From the NCBI GenBank assembly GCA_037349315.1, contig JBAIAC010000023.1, positions 40,101,501 to 40,165,500 on the forward strand: DNA of 64,000 bases. The letters run 5' to 3'. A program made the translations under genes and the position numbers. The DNA is from Chelydra serpentina. Taxonomy: Eukaryota > Chordata > Testudines > Chelydridae. Below are positions 12,126-24,560 of the stretch, one piece after another; within the stretch, counting starts at the first letter, position 1, and each line of letters starts with the position of its first letter. The notes under the pieces are model-generated. The model ran no database searches. It was not told the origin of the DNA and saw nothing but the letters and a program-made list of their open reading frames with translations.

Positions 12126-12408
12126 GGCTGTGCACAATTCCTAGACTCAGATTATAAAACCACTAGGGACCACTGTGGTGATCTAGTGCGGCTTCCTGTG
12201 TAACACAGCCCATAGGCCCTCCATAGTCCATGCCAATCAGTAGCGGTGATCACTTGGATCAGTTCAGAATTGGCATAGAGTGGAAAATGTTGCCTGTTTT
12301 TTGACTTGTAAACCACTCATATGTATCAGAAGTAATGTACTTTGGTGAAAGAAGGTGTCGTGAAAGTGACGTGTCTGGCTGAGTCTGTATCGACACTGAT
12401 ACACTCAT

Positions 12409-12439
12409 GTGCACGCACGCACACACACACACACACACA
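12409..12439. repeat. (CA)n microsatellite
   Basis: Short GCAC/CA run of about 31 bp, unrelated in flanks to the large array at 3890-5157. Confidence 0.9.
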
Positions 12440-13029
12440 TTCATACTGCGCTGGGAGCTGCCATATAAGGCTACACACCTGGCAGGGTCTGATGTCATGA
12501 TAACCATGGAAGCTGAATTCAAGAGTTTTCTTGATGTCATCAGAAAGCCCTCGGCCGATGCGCACTGCCTCATTCACTGTTTTGCGGCAATTGTGGTTCC
12601 AGTACTTGACGCAGCACAGAAGATTTCACAAAGACAACCCGTTATTATCCATTTATGGGGCGGGGGGGGGGAACAGCCCCCGTCCCAAGTCTTTCTGCTG
12701 TTAGTTTTATTCCCAGGCAGCCATCTCACAAAGCAAGGCCCAGAGGCAACTGCAAAAAAGCTTTTAAAGCATTGGTTTTAATTATTTGTATTCTTAAAAT
12801 TATGAATAAAATGGGAGGGGGGATGAATATATGGGAGAAAACACGATAGAAATTCCCCACCCACAGGTATCTTCCTATAAAGAGAGGAGACCCCAGCTAA
12901 CAGAGTCTGACCTTTTAATAGCCTCGGGGGCACTCAGAAAAAGCAAGCACAATGTTAGGGTGCACAGGGGACAGGATCGCAAGTAGTATGGAAAATATTC
13001 TAGTGCTATTGTCATCCTCCTCTGAATTA

Positions 13030-13622
13030 CTGTTCTGGTCATGCAGATGGGGTCCGGAGACAGGAAACAGGAATGATTAGAGGCCTTGAAAAGCTTCCAT
13101 AAGAGGAGAGATTGAAAAAATTGGAACTGTTTCATTTCGAGGGGAGATGGAGAAGGGACGTGACAGAGAGATGGGAGAGGGAAGGGAAGTCAAGCACTCC
13201 TGCTCACCTCAGCTGCTAATATAAGGGCCAGACGATGGTCAGCGAAGCTGACAGGCAACCCATTTAAAGCTGGCTAAAGGAAATATTTCATTCCACATGA
13301 ACCTGTGGAACGCCCTGCCACTGGATGTCATTGAGGCCAAGAGCTTAGTAGAAGTCAAAACATGGATTAGACATTTTTATAGATCATGAGAACATCGCTA
13401 GGAGATTTTTAAAGAAGGGCTATCCACCCTCCTGTGTGGGGACATCAACCAACCACTAAGTGATCGGGGATAGGAAGAAACTTCCCCTGTGGGCTAGAGT
13501 ATAACTGATCACTAGGAGTTTCTCAGACCTTCCTCTGAAGCATCTGGGGCTGGACACTGTCAGCAACCAGATATTGGACTAGGTGGACCGTTGGTCTGAT
13601 CTAGTCTCTTTCTATATGGATG
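13030..13622 (+). repeat. CR1 LINE 3' end, old subfamily
   Basis: Shows the standard CR1 3' order: a region with ACCTGTGGAACGCCCTGCCA, then GTCATTGAGGCCAAGAGC, and an end of the form GGACTAGGTGGACCGTTGGTCTGATCTAG. It is 5'-truncated and substituted, with no coding capacity left. Confidence 0.75.
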
Positions 13623-14039
13623 GGACTCCCCATTAGCCAACAGGCTGGCCCTTAGTTCTATAACTCTCACTCTCATCCCCACAAACTATCCCCACTCCCG
13701 CCAGCTGCTCCCACCCCACGCTCCTCCCCGCGTGTGTGTATGAACGAATGTACCTACGTGCATGGGGGGTGGGGGCTGCATGTGCCGCCATGTCCCTGCG
13801 CGTGCGTACATGTGCTGCTGCATTAGCCCTTGCGGGCTCGGAAAGCAGGCCACATCTCAGCATGGGCAATGGGCTGCTGCCTACTTTTCCAGGTGCTCCT
13901 GCAGCATTAGAAACGCTCACATGAGGTTGGTTCAGGCAGTTCAGAGCAGCCTGTAACAATAATCTGTGCCCATGTGATCTTACCACTGGTGCCCTTGGCC
14001 TCCATCCCGTTGTTTGTCGCACTTACGTGTTGTGACTGA
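13623..14039. other. Intergenic stretch, nothing recognised
   Basis: No gene or repeat family identified. The block has many short GT/CA-rich words but no ordered repeat. Confidence 0.35.
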
Positions 14040-14262
14040 TCTTACATGAGACTGTAAATCCTTTATGGCAGGGACATCTCTTCCCCTGGGTTTGTGCCGC
14101 GCCCAGCACAACAGGGCCCCGATCCTGACCGCCGTCTCTGGGGACGCCTGTAATACAAACAAACACGGCCAGATGAAATTACCGGTACAATAATGATTCA
14201 CAACGCTCCTTTCTGCTGTAGCACTTAACACCCAACGATCCCAAAGCACGTCACAGAGATTG
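14040..14262. repeat. Old LINE tail (L3/CR1-like)
   Basis: ACTGTAAATCCTTTATGGCA, GGGACATCTCTTCC and later CGCCCAGCACAACAGGGCCC reproduce the word order of the same ancient LINE tail seen near 11850 and 48860. Limits are approximate. Confidence 0.45.
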
Positions 14263-14885
14263 GCTCCACCGACACAACCCTGCGCATGCAAAAACAGACA
14301 CGCAGCATCACACACACACAACCTAGTGCACGTTCACAGCTCTTTTACTCTGACACGCACACAGAAAAGGGTTGTGCCAATAGTGACTGGCTTACACACC
14401 TGTGGGGGGCTGTGTGTGAAAAGAGGACTGAAAAGTGCTCTGGGCTGGTAAATGACATGCCTCTGCTTATGGCATCCTCTTGACCCCTTTCTTTATCAGC
14501 GCAGGCACCGTTTTGCCTCAAAGGCAGCATGCTGCCACATCTGACAGGCCCGAGCTGCTGGTTTCGCTGGGCCTTTGGGATGCTATGGAAAAAAACTGGA
14601 AAACCTGCCAACCAGAATAGTAACTCGAGCCAGTGACGGGCGACCAAGACGTGCAAAGCCCTCTGGAGACGGCAGCAGCCGCCAACCCCCTTGAGGCCAT
14701 TTGAACCTTGTATTGGGTGCCCCCTCGCCAATTGGTCTGACTACATATGTTGGCCTGCTCTATATGCAGTTTACTGGCTATATAAAGGTGGACAATATAA
14801 ACGTAGCTCTGAGTTCTACCCTCCCAGGAGCATAACTCTTACGTCATGCCTTTAGGGCGAAGGCTCGGTCCTGGACACTTAGTTC

Positions 14886-15063
14886 ACATAGAATATCAGG
14901 GTTGGAAGGGCCCTCAGGAGGTCATCTAGTCTAACCCCCTGCTCAAAGCAGGACCAATCCTCAATTTTTGCCCCAGATCCCTAAATGGCCCCCTCAAGGA
15001 TTGAACTCACAACCCTGGGTTTAGCAGGCCAATGCTCAAACCACTGAGCTATCCCTCCCCCCC
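14886..15063 (-). repeat. Turtle tRNA-derived SINE, tail type B
   Basis: Minus-strand copy of the same SINE as at 11013-11194. The tRNA head is at the right end (complement of GGGATAGCTCAGTGG), and the CR1-type tail with TAGAATATCAGGGTTGGAAG (plus-strand reading) is at the left end. Short open frames across it are artefacts. Confidence 0.9.
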
Positions 15064-16463
15064 TGAACATAGCACGGAGTATCTCATAGGCCCTTCTGCA
15101 GGGTTCCTGAATGCGGATCAGCTGCACCCTTGGTTTTCTACAGTTCTGCTGCTTTACCTCTAAACTGTCTACAGTGGTGCTGCGTGGGCAGGCCCTATTG
15201 CCCTTTGCATGGCAAAGAAGAGCTGTGAGCCCCTGGGAAAGAGAAATCTCCGTGTGTGCGCCACAGTCCAGGAGAAACCCCGGCACGGACATATGGACAA
15301 AGGACCGTCTTGAATATGGAACCCACAGTTGATGCCAAAGGCAGGAGGCCTTTGCAGAGACACGGGCCGGCCATTATGCTGTGTGTGCTGGCCTGTGTGA
15401 GAGGTGCCCTAGAAACAGAAAGGGTTGGGGCGAATCCTGCCACTCGTGGTTCTTCCCTTGGAAGCAAACATGAGATGCCCGTGGCACACACCGTTTGCTC
15501 TCCTGTGGGCAGCAACACGTTGGTCTAATTCTGATTGTTGGGCTGGTTATGGGGCGCCTGGGTGGTGTCTTTGATTCCCTTTCTCCTGCTCATGACGATT
15601 TCATCCATCCAGGCAGGGAGCGGGAACACCTGGTATGTGAGGCCTTCTGATCACACAGCCCAAAGTGATCAATTATGGATCGGTGAATGATTTGCTGCTC
15701 TCTTCCCTTCTCTTGTCTGATACCCCATTCCTAGCGCTCTCCCATACCCCTGCCCTCCTGCTCACAGCCCCCTCCCCCAGCTCTGACCTGCCTGTATCAG
15801 AGTTCCCTAAGGGTGAAATTCAACCCACAGGACTCACCCACAGCCAGGCCCTTGGGAGCCATTAAACCTCATGTTAAAGGCTTACCCGAGGACTTAACTG
15901 ATGCACCAACCCGTGGCATTCTGCTGGGGGGTGGGGGTGCATTTCACCCATGAGGAAAGCTCTCCCTTGATGGACTCCATCCCATATTTTATACCTCAAT
16001 CATCACAATAGCCTAGACTCGCTCTGTACTCCCAGAACTACACACGTGTACATAGCTTGGCCTGGTTTTCCATGCTCTTATACATAGGGTTTTGTAACCC
16101 ATGCCCGTAGGGTCTGGATGACCCTCAGTTCATCACTATAATGGTCCAGCCCACCCGGGACGTGATTCTCCTCTCAGTCGCATTGGTTTTGTACTGGAGT
16201 TTAATGGAGCTACTCCTGACCGATGTTGGTGTAACCGAGAGCCCCTGGCCTCTGCCGAGGATAGATTCCCTCCTCTCGAAGGCGTGCCGTCATTCCATCA
16301 GTGCCCCTGTATGCGGCACGTTCAACAGGCTAGTTGTGTTGTCCTCAGAGCACAGACACGTTTCTGAGCGGCCATTCCTTGTTGCAATAGCCCACAGATG
16401 GTTTCTCAAAGACTAGGGGAGAGGGGGGTGTATCTCCTCCTCCCCTGGCCTGCCTACTCCTTC
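15064..16463. other. Intergenic stretch, nothing recognised
   Basis: No gene, RNA or repeat family identified in this 1.4-kb interval. Confidence 0.4.
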
Positions 16464-16471
16464 CCATAATC

Positions 16472-16897
16472 TAGTGGTTCCCAAACTGTGGGTCACAACC
16501 CCAAGTGGGGTCGCTCCATTAGCAGGTGGGGTTGCGGAGGATGCCATCTTACAAAATGGCCTCCTCCACACAGTGTGACCTCACAACCCCCCGCCCCCAT
16601 TTGTGCAACATCATGCCAGTTGGAGAATGATATTTTGCTCTACAAAATGGTGCCCTCCAGGCAGCGTGACCTCACACTCACTGTCCGCGTGTGACGTCAC
16701 GCGGTGAGGAGAAGGCCATTTTCTAAAGCAAAATGGCCTCCTCCATGCAGCGTGACCTTGCACGTACAGTGCGTGTGAGGTCACGCTGCCTGGAGGCGGC
16801 CATTTTTAAGTGGTGTCCGCCATGCCGCCCAGGGTCGTGGGAGGCAATACATGTGAAAAAAAGGGGGTCATGCCGAGAACATGTCTGGGAACTGCTG
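16472..16897. mobile_element. hAT-like foldback MITE carrying a full CRE motif
   Basis: The ends TAGTGGTTCCCAAACT and TCTGGGAACTGCTG are inverted repeats of the hAT/Charlie type (CAGTGGTTCCCA class). Flanks CCATAATC and CCTTAGCC agree at 5 of 8 positions, as expected for a decayed 8-bp duplication. Internally, 16553-16584 and 16775-16806 are about 32-bp inverted arms (AAAATGGC...GTGACCTCAC). Between them sits TGACGTCA (16692-16699), a perfect cAMP response element core. No transposase is present. Confidence 0.65.
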
Positions 16898-17699
16898 CCT
16901 TAGCCCCGCCAATCTCTAGCCCCGCTCCTCAGTATGGACCCTAGGAGATGGAGAAGGGAGATGGTATTGCAGAGAAGGACCCTTTCTCGCTCTGCATGGT
17001 ACCTAGTGCAGCGGGGCCTTTCTGTGCATGGCTCTCTGGGAGGTGACCCACACTCACCAGATAAGTGACACCAGCCCATGCTCCATATTCCACTGCTACA
17101 GTATAAGCTACACCAGAACCAATAACCCCAGAATAGGCAAGGCCTTAGCCTCCAGCCAGGCCTCTGAGTCCCCAGCCGATACGCCTCTCCACTTGCATTT
17201 GGCCACGTGTGTGTTAAAGAGCAACACGTGGGCCTTTGGTTAATCACCATTCACATCCGTGGCACTAGCTAAACTGACGCTCATGCTGTCCGGGTGAAGC
17301 AGTAACCCCAGATATTAACACACAGAGAGGCAGAGAGACACACACAACCTCACCTTGCCGCAGAGACCAGGCAGGGAGAATTTCAGGCCTGAAGCAGGTG
17401 TTTCATCCCACCCCCTCAGGCTGAGAGCAGGGGTTGTAATGGAAGCTAATCTGCAACCTTAAGCAGCACCAGGAGCCACTTAGGAGGAGGAGGAGGAGGA
17501 GGCTGGCTGGGGGGTTGCTGTTGAGGATGTCACTAACAGGCTCCTGGGGGAGATGCAGGCTGGTGGAGGAGCTGTGCCTAGGACATGGGGGTGGGGGCTG
17601 GGGCCAGGAAGTTGGTATGGAAAAGGAATATGGGGGGGGGGGCATTTAAAAAAAATACAGGCCCTGTTGTCAGGAGAGAAAGATCAACAATGGGGGAGG
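16898..17699. other. Intergenic stretch with a short (GAG)n run
   Basis: No gene was recognised. A (GGA)n run lies at about 17482-17502. GC content rises toward the minisatellite. Confidence 0.4.
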
Positions 17700-19010
17700 A
17701 GAGAGACAAAAACTGGGGGCTGGGCTGGGGAGAGACACAGAGGGGGGAGCAAAAGGCTGGGGGAGGCACGAGGGGGTGGGGGAGACACAGAGGGGCAGGA
17801 AAGGGCCAGGGGAGTCAGGGGAGTCAGGAAGACACAGTAGGGGAGGAATGGGCCGGGGGAGACACAGAGGGGGGAGGAAAGGGCTGGGGGAGGCACAGAG
17901 GGGGGAGGAAAGGGCTGGGGGAGGCACAGAGATGGGAGGAAAGGGCCGGGGGAGGCACAGATGGGGGGAGGAAAGGGCCGAGGGGAGGCATGGGGTGGAG
18001 GAGACACAAAGGGGGCAGGAAAGGCCCGGGGGAGGCACAGAAGGGGGAGGAAAGGGCTGAGGGAGGCACAGATGGGGGGAGGAAAGGACCGGGGGAGGCA
18101 CAGAGAGGCAATAAAGGGCCGGGAAAGGTACGGGGGGGAGATATAGAGGGGGAGGGACGGGCAGGGAAAGACACAGAGGGGCAGGAAAGGGCCGGAAAAG
18201 GACCGGGGGGGGCAGGGAAAGACACAGAGGGGCAGGAAAGGGCCGGGAAAGGACGGCGGGGGGGGGGGGGGCAGGGAAAGACACAGAGGGGCAGGAAAGG
18301 GCCGGGAAAGGACCGGGGGGGGGGCAGGGAAAGACACAGAGGGGCAGGAAAGGGCCGGAAAAGGACCGGGGGGGGGGGGCAGGGAAAGACACAGAGGGGC
18401 AGGAAAGGGCCGGGAAAGGTACGGGAGGGGCGGGGGAGACACAGAGGGGGAGGGACGGGCAGGGAAAGACACAGAGGGGCAGGAAAGGGCCGGGAAAGGA
18501 CCGGGGGGGGGCAGGGAAAGACACAGAGGGGCAGGAAAGGGCCGGAAAAGGACCGGGGGGGGGGGCAGGGAAAGACACAGAGGGGCAGGAAAGGGCCGGG
18601 AAAGGTACGGGAGGGGCGGGGGAGACACAGAGGGGGAGGGACGGGCAGGGAAAGACACAGAGGGGCAGGAAAGGGCCGGGAAAGGACCGGGGGGGGGGGC
18701 AGGGAAAGACACAGAGGGGCAGGAAAGGGCCGGGAAAGGACCGGGGGGGCGGGCAGGGAAAGACACAGAGGGGCAGGAAAGGGCCGGGAAAGGACCGGCG
18801 GGGGGGGGCAGGGAAAGACACAGAGGGGCAGGAAAGGGCCGGGAAAGGTACGGGAGGGGCGGGGGAGACACAGAGGGGGAGGGACGGGCAGGGAAAGACA
18901 CAGAGGGGCAGGAAAGGGCCGGGAAAGGACCGGGGGGGGGGGGGCAGGGAAAGACAGAGGGGTAGGAAAGGGCCGGGAAAGGTACGGGGGGAGATACAGA
19001 GGGGGGACAG
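17700..19010. repeat. G-rich minisatellite upstream of CAMK2N2
   Basis: Two zones. Up to about 18120 the units are roughly 36-38 bp (GGGGAGGAAAGGGC, GGGGGAGGCACAGA). From about 18130 the units are 50-60 bp (GGGCAGGGAAAGACACAGAG, GGGCAGGAAAGGGCCGGGAA) ending in a poly-G tract of 6 to about 14. A variant unit with TACGGGAGGGGCGGGGGAGA recurs near 18420, 18607 and 18850, giving a coarse higher-order pattern. Frames of over 400 codons on both strands are composition artefacts. The repeated G-tracts make G-quadruplexes likely on the plus strand. Confidence 0.95.
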
Positions 19011-19059
19011 CCAGGGAGCCATCAGGTGTCTGGCTGAAGCAGCCTCCCCCCACCCCGGT

Positions 19060-20289
<1,230 letters not shown>

Positions 20290-20661
20290 GCCGGCGGAGG
20301 AGGCGCCTGCACCGAGCTGCAGACTCTGATCACCGATTTTAAGCACTTTGGGCCGTGCATGTTTGTTGGACTGTGGGCAACGAGGAAAGCAAAGGAAGGA
20401 GATGAGGCTGCTGGCGACACCTTCCACCCCCAACCCAGACCCCAGCCCGAGGCGGTAACGGGTGGGGCCATCTCACCCTCCTCAGCATCCAGCCGAGAGC
20501 AATGGGACAAAGGGACCTGGCCATCCATCCCTGTCCAGTTTTCCAGGGCGCCATGCCCAGCCCGGAGATGCCCATCTTTTTCAGCACCACCTCCCGCCCT
20601 CACAACCCCCCTCCCTGCAGAATGGGGGAGCCGGCTGCTGAGGCGCTATCCAGGACCAGCG

Positions 20662-21180
20662 CCACTTCCAGCGCCCTCCCGGGGAGCTGTCCAGTCCAGC
20701 GCCACTTCCAGCGCCCTCCCGGGGAGCTGTCCAGTCCAGCGCCACTTCCAGCGCCCTCCCGGGGAGCTGTCCAGTCCAGCGCCACTTCCAGCGCCCTCCC
20801 GGGGAGCTGTCCAGTCCAGCGCCACTTCCAGCGCCCTCCCGGGGAGCTGTCCAGTCCAGCGCCACTTCCAGCGCCCTCCCGGGGAGCTGTCCAGTCCAGC
20901 GCCACTTCCAGCGCCCTCCCGGGGAGCTGTCCAGTCCAGCGCCACTTCCAGCGCCCTCCCGGGGAACTGTCCAGTCCAGCGCCCTCCCGGGGAGCTGTCC
21001 ACTCCAGCGCCACTTCCAGCGCCCTCCCGGGGAGCTGTCCAGTCCAGCGCCCTCCCGGGGAGCTGTCCAGTCCAGCGCCACTTCCAGCGCCCTCCCGGGG
21101 AACTGTCCAGTCCAGCGCCCTCCCTGGGAGCTGTCCAGTCCAGCACCCTCCCTGGGAGCTGTCCATTCCAGCGCCTCTTC
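20662..21180 (+). repeat. 40/28-bp minisatellite inside the CAMK2N2 3'UTR
   Basis: The 40-bp unit is GCCACTTCCAGC (12 bp) plus a 28-bp core (GCCCTCCCGGGGAGC, then TGTCCAGTCCAGC). About seven near-identical 40-bp units run from 20662, followed by a mixture of 40-bp units and 28-bp units lacking the 12-bp part, with degenerate copies at the end. It starts about 370 bp after the stop codon and lies upstream of the polyadenylation signal, so it should be transcribed. Each unit carries the near-palindrome CTCCCGGGGAG. Confidence 0.95.
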
Positions 21181-22314
21181 CAGGGAGCTGTCCATTCCAG
21201 CACCCACTCCTCTCCCATTCCCTTCTCCCCAGCCCCATGCCACGATGCCGAGGTGCTGTTCCCCTGAGAGCGCGGAGCCCTTGGGATCGCCTAGCGGGCT
21301 CATCTCGAAGAGGGCTCCTGTAGCGATGCACTTTACACCCTTTTCTCTGTCTCTCTCCGAGTGGCTGTGTATCTAACACCTGCCTAGACACACACCTCTC
21401 TAGCTGTAGCAGGCTCATTGTGCGTGCAATCATCCCCCTGCTGTATTTCAGCCCCACACCCAGTCTCTAATTCAGCCATCCATCCCCACACCTCATCCCT
21501 ATCCAGTTTGCAAAATACCAGCAGATCGGAAGCAAATCCAAAGCCAGCAGTGCTGAATGGAAGGCAGAGGTCCCGACACAGATGGACTATAATATAAAAG
21601 ACAGTGATCATTTTGCTGTCGAGAGACATTTTTGCTCCATCTTTTTTGCATGAGCTTCCTGGTCCTGGTGCCACATCTTGGTGCCACTGGTCATCCCACT
21701 CTGGCACGCTTCTTTTTAACAGAACTCCTCATATTTGTATTTTTATATCCGAATCTTTGTTAAAAATGATCTGCTAATGTCTAAGGTTGAAATATTGCAT
21801 CAAAGATTGTTCATATTTTTTCCATACGAAAGAAAAAAAAGTGTATAGAATGGAATTTAAAGGGTGGGTTCTTTAATTCTATATATCAGTATTGGACAGG
21901 ACTTCTTGAATGTGGTTAGGGTTTTGCACACCTCAAAACATCAGTAAACAAAACAAATGTATCTAAGAATCTTATACTGTGATTAATGGCTTTATTGACG
22001 GACCATGCAGAAACATAATGACTTTAGAAGATCTTATTGCACTGGTTACGAATGTGCTTGGATAACTCGCTGGTTATTTGACGCCTCTTTCTTGGGGGAT
22101 GTTTCGAGTTGGTGTTTTTAATTTTGTACTTTAATTTAATTTAATTTTTTAAAAAGCTTATTCTGGTCTGATGTGCATGAGAAACTATCATCTTTTCAAT
22201 AATATACTGTCATTTTATGAAAACAAAGCAAAAAAAAATGTCATGACATTCTAAGAATGACCCATTGTACATTTTAATGCCATTTTTCACTGTACTGGTG
22301 AACAAAACTCAATG

Positions 22315-22320
22315 AATAAA
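22315..22320 (+). terminator. CAMK2N2: CAMK2N2 polyadenylation signal
   Basis: AATAAA after about 600 bp of AT-rich sequence (21700-22310) typical of a conserved neuronal 3'UTR. It is the only canonical signal seen downstream of the stop at 20289 and gives a 3'UTR of roughly 2 kb. A cleavage site about 15-20 bp downstream is inferred. Confidence 0.75.
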
Positions 22321-22339
22321 TACATACATGTACCAAACG

Positions 22340-22995
22340 GAGGCAGCCGGCCCTGCGTGTCTTCCCTAGCAAGATCTTTGTCATTGGGCTTGATCCAAAC
22401 CCCAGTGAAGTGAATGGAAAACCTCCCAGTACAGTCAAGGGGCTTTGGAGCTGGACTATTGAGGCAATAGCTGAGAGATTATTCAAGGGGCTTCTACCAT
22501 GTTCTCCAGGAAATCACAACAACCGCCAGAGAACCACACTGGGTCACAGGCATTTTCCCACGTCTCTCTCTGGGTTGACTCTCTGCATTGCCTAGGGTTC
22601 AGGAGATAGGGTGTCGAAGTCCCTGCAGGTTCGCTGGGAGGGAGGGAGGGCATCAGGTGACCTAGTTTTTACTTAAGACAGAAATAGCAATCAGGCTGCT
22701 GAGAGGCTGTTAAATATTTTACTGGGGCCTCTCCTGGGGTGGTTGGGTGGAAGGAACCCTGCAGCAGGGAGCTGGAGGAGGAGGTTGGTCCCAGAGGAAC
22801 CCGGACCAAAGTGGCGCCAGCATTGCTTTCCCTCTCAATTCAACAGTCAGGCAAGTGCAGCACAAGGGCCAGCACAAGTATTTATTGGCCACAGCATTCA
22901 GCCGGGCTGCCCCGGGGCAGCAAGGGGTCAAGGGCCAGGCCATCAGGTGCTCTCTCTATTGCTGCCTTAGGCACAGGCTGATAAGACGCCCCGGA
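22340..22995. other. Intergenic stretch, nothing recognised
   Basis: No gene or repeat family identified. Confidence 0.35.
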
Positions 22996-22999
22996 GAGA

Positions 23000-23265
23000 C
23001 TCATAGACTTTAAGACCAGAAGGGCCCATCATGATCATCTCCTCTGACCTCCTGCACACTGCAGCCCCCCAGAACCCCACCCACCAAGCCTGGAATAGCC
23101 CCATAACCTCTGGCTCAGTTACTGACATCCACAAATCTTGATGGAAAGACTTCAAGTTACAGAGAATCCTCCACTGACTAGTTCAAACCTGCAAGTGACC
23201 CATGCCCCACACTGCAGTGGAAGGCGACAACCCCCCAGGGTGTCTGCCAATCTGATCTGGGGAAT
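23000..23265 (-). repeat. CR1 LINE 3' end
   Basis: The plus strand reads CTCATAGACTTTAAGACCAG...GACCTCCTGCACACTGCAGC...AAGTGACCCATGCCCCACAC, the complement of a common turtle CR1 3' region. No coding capacity remains. Confidence 0.75.
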
Positions 23266-23582
23266 ACAGCAGGGGCAAAGCTCTGTACCCTTTCCTGAGC
23301 CCTGCAGACTGGCAAAAGCCCCTTGAGCGGGGAGGCTGGTGCCTCCCACAGGCCTTGGGAATTTCCTTTAAACCACGGGGAAATGCACTTGGCAATTCAA
23401 GGGCTATTTTGGGGGAGGAAGGGGTGCTTATATACCGTTTGGGGCCATCCTAACAAACATACCCATTGGGGCCAATCCTTCCTTCACTCTTCTTTTACAT
23501 TTATTCAACTAGCTTTTGCATTGGTTGCTTTTTAAAGAAACCTTGCTTTTTCCGAGTAAGGGAAGGATGGAAGCTTAGGGTT

Positions 23583-24236
23583 ATTAGCTATTAGCCAGGA
23601 TGGGCTGGGATGGTGTCCCTAGCCTCTGTTTGCCAGAAGCAGGGAATGGGCAACGGGGGATGGATCACTTGATGATTACCTGCTCTGTTCATTCCCTCTG
23701 GCATTGGCCACTGTGGGAAGACAGGATCAGGGCCGGCTCCAGGCACCAGCAAAACAAGCTGGTGCTTGGGGCGGCACGTTTCTAGGGGCGGCATTCTGGC
23801 GCCAGCCATGCCGCCCCTAAAAATGTGCCCCGGCCGCCCTAGCTCACCTCCGCTGCCGCCGCTGGCTAAAACAGCTGATTCGCGCTGGAGGGGGAGATCC
23901 CAAGCGGCCGCAGCGCGCGAACCAGCTGATTCGCGCTCCGCTGCTCCCCCTCCCTCCCAGGCTCTCAAGCCTGGAAGGGAGGGGGAGCTGCTGAGCGGCT
24001 GCGGCACGCGCACCGCTTCTCCCCTTCCCTCCTAGGCTTGAGAGCCTGGGGGGAGGAGGCAGTGCTGGGGATTTGGGGAAGGGGCGGAGTTGAGGTGGGG
24101 GTGGGGTAAGAAAAAAACGGGGGGGCCACTAAATTTGTTTTTGCTTGGGGCGGCAAAAATCCTAGAGCCGGCCCTGGACAGGATACTGGGCTAGATGGAC
24201 CTTTGGGCTGACCCAGTATGGCCGTTCTTATGTGAA
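23583..24236 (+). repeat. CR1 LINE 3' end split by a hAT element
   Basis: The left part (23583-23727) reads TGGTGTCCCTAGCCTCTGTT...GGATGGATCACTTGATGATT...GGGAAGACAGGAT, and the right part resumes at 24177 with GACAGGATACTGGGCTAGAT and ends CAGTATGGCCGTTCTTATG. Removing the insertion and one duplication copy restores a continuous CR1 3' terminus. Confidence 0.85.
23728..24176. mobile_element. hAT non-autonomous element nested in CR1, 449 bp
   Basis: The termini CAGGGCCGGCTCCAGG and CCTAGAGCCGGCCCTG are inverted repeats with 15 of 16 matches, flanked by a perfect 8-bp duplication GACAGGAT (23720-23727 and 24177-24184). The subterminal GCTTGGGGCGGC occurs near both ends. The GC-rich interior lacks a transposase. 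TIR class and duplication length identify hAT. Confidence 0.92.
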
Positions 24237-24560
24237 GAGTCAAAATCAGACACCACAACTACAGGCAACACACTGAACCACAGACACATCCATATACACT
24301 CAACCCACACATAGAGAACCACATATGCACAGCCAGTCACATAGGCCGGCCGACTGACTCATATACACACATGCAAAGTGCACACGCTCCCAGACGCTCA
24401 ACACACAGAGACACGTAGGTACTCAGAGACCCACATTCAAAGCCATACACACCGATTCCCACACAGGGCCACATGCCCACAAGCACTCAACAAACACCAT
24501 CAGTATACACCCACCCCAAGAGACACACACACACCCCTGTGTCTGCCCAAGCTGTATTTA
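24237..24560. repeat. Degenerate A/C-rich low-complexity region
   Basis: Imperfect ACACAC/CACACATA words throughout, without a fixed period. It resembles an eroded CA satellite. Confidence 0.6.

Noticed and set aside
20359..21457. Frames of 190-302 codons across the CAMK2N2 3'UTR
   Set aside because: Produced by the 40/28-bp minisatellite downstream of a well-supported stop codon.
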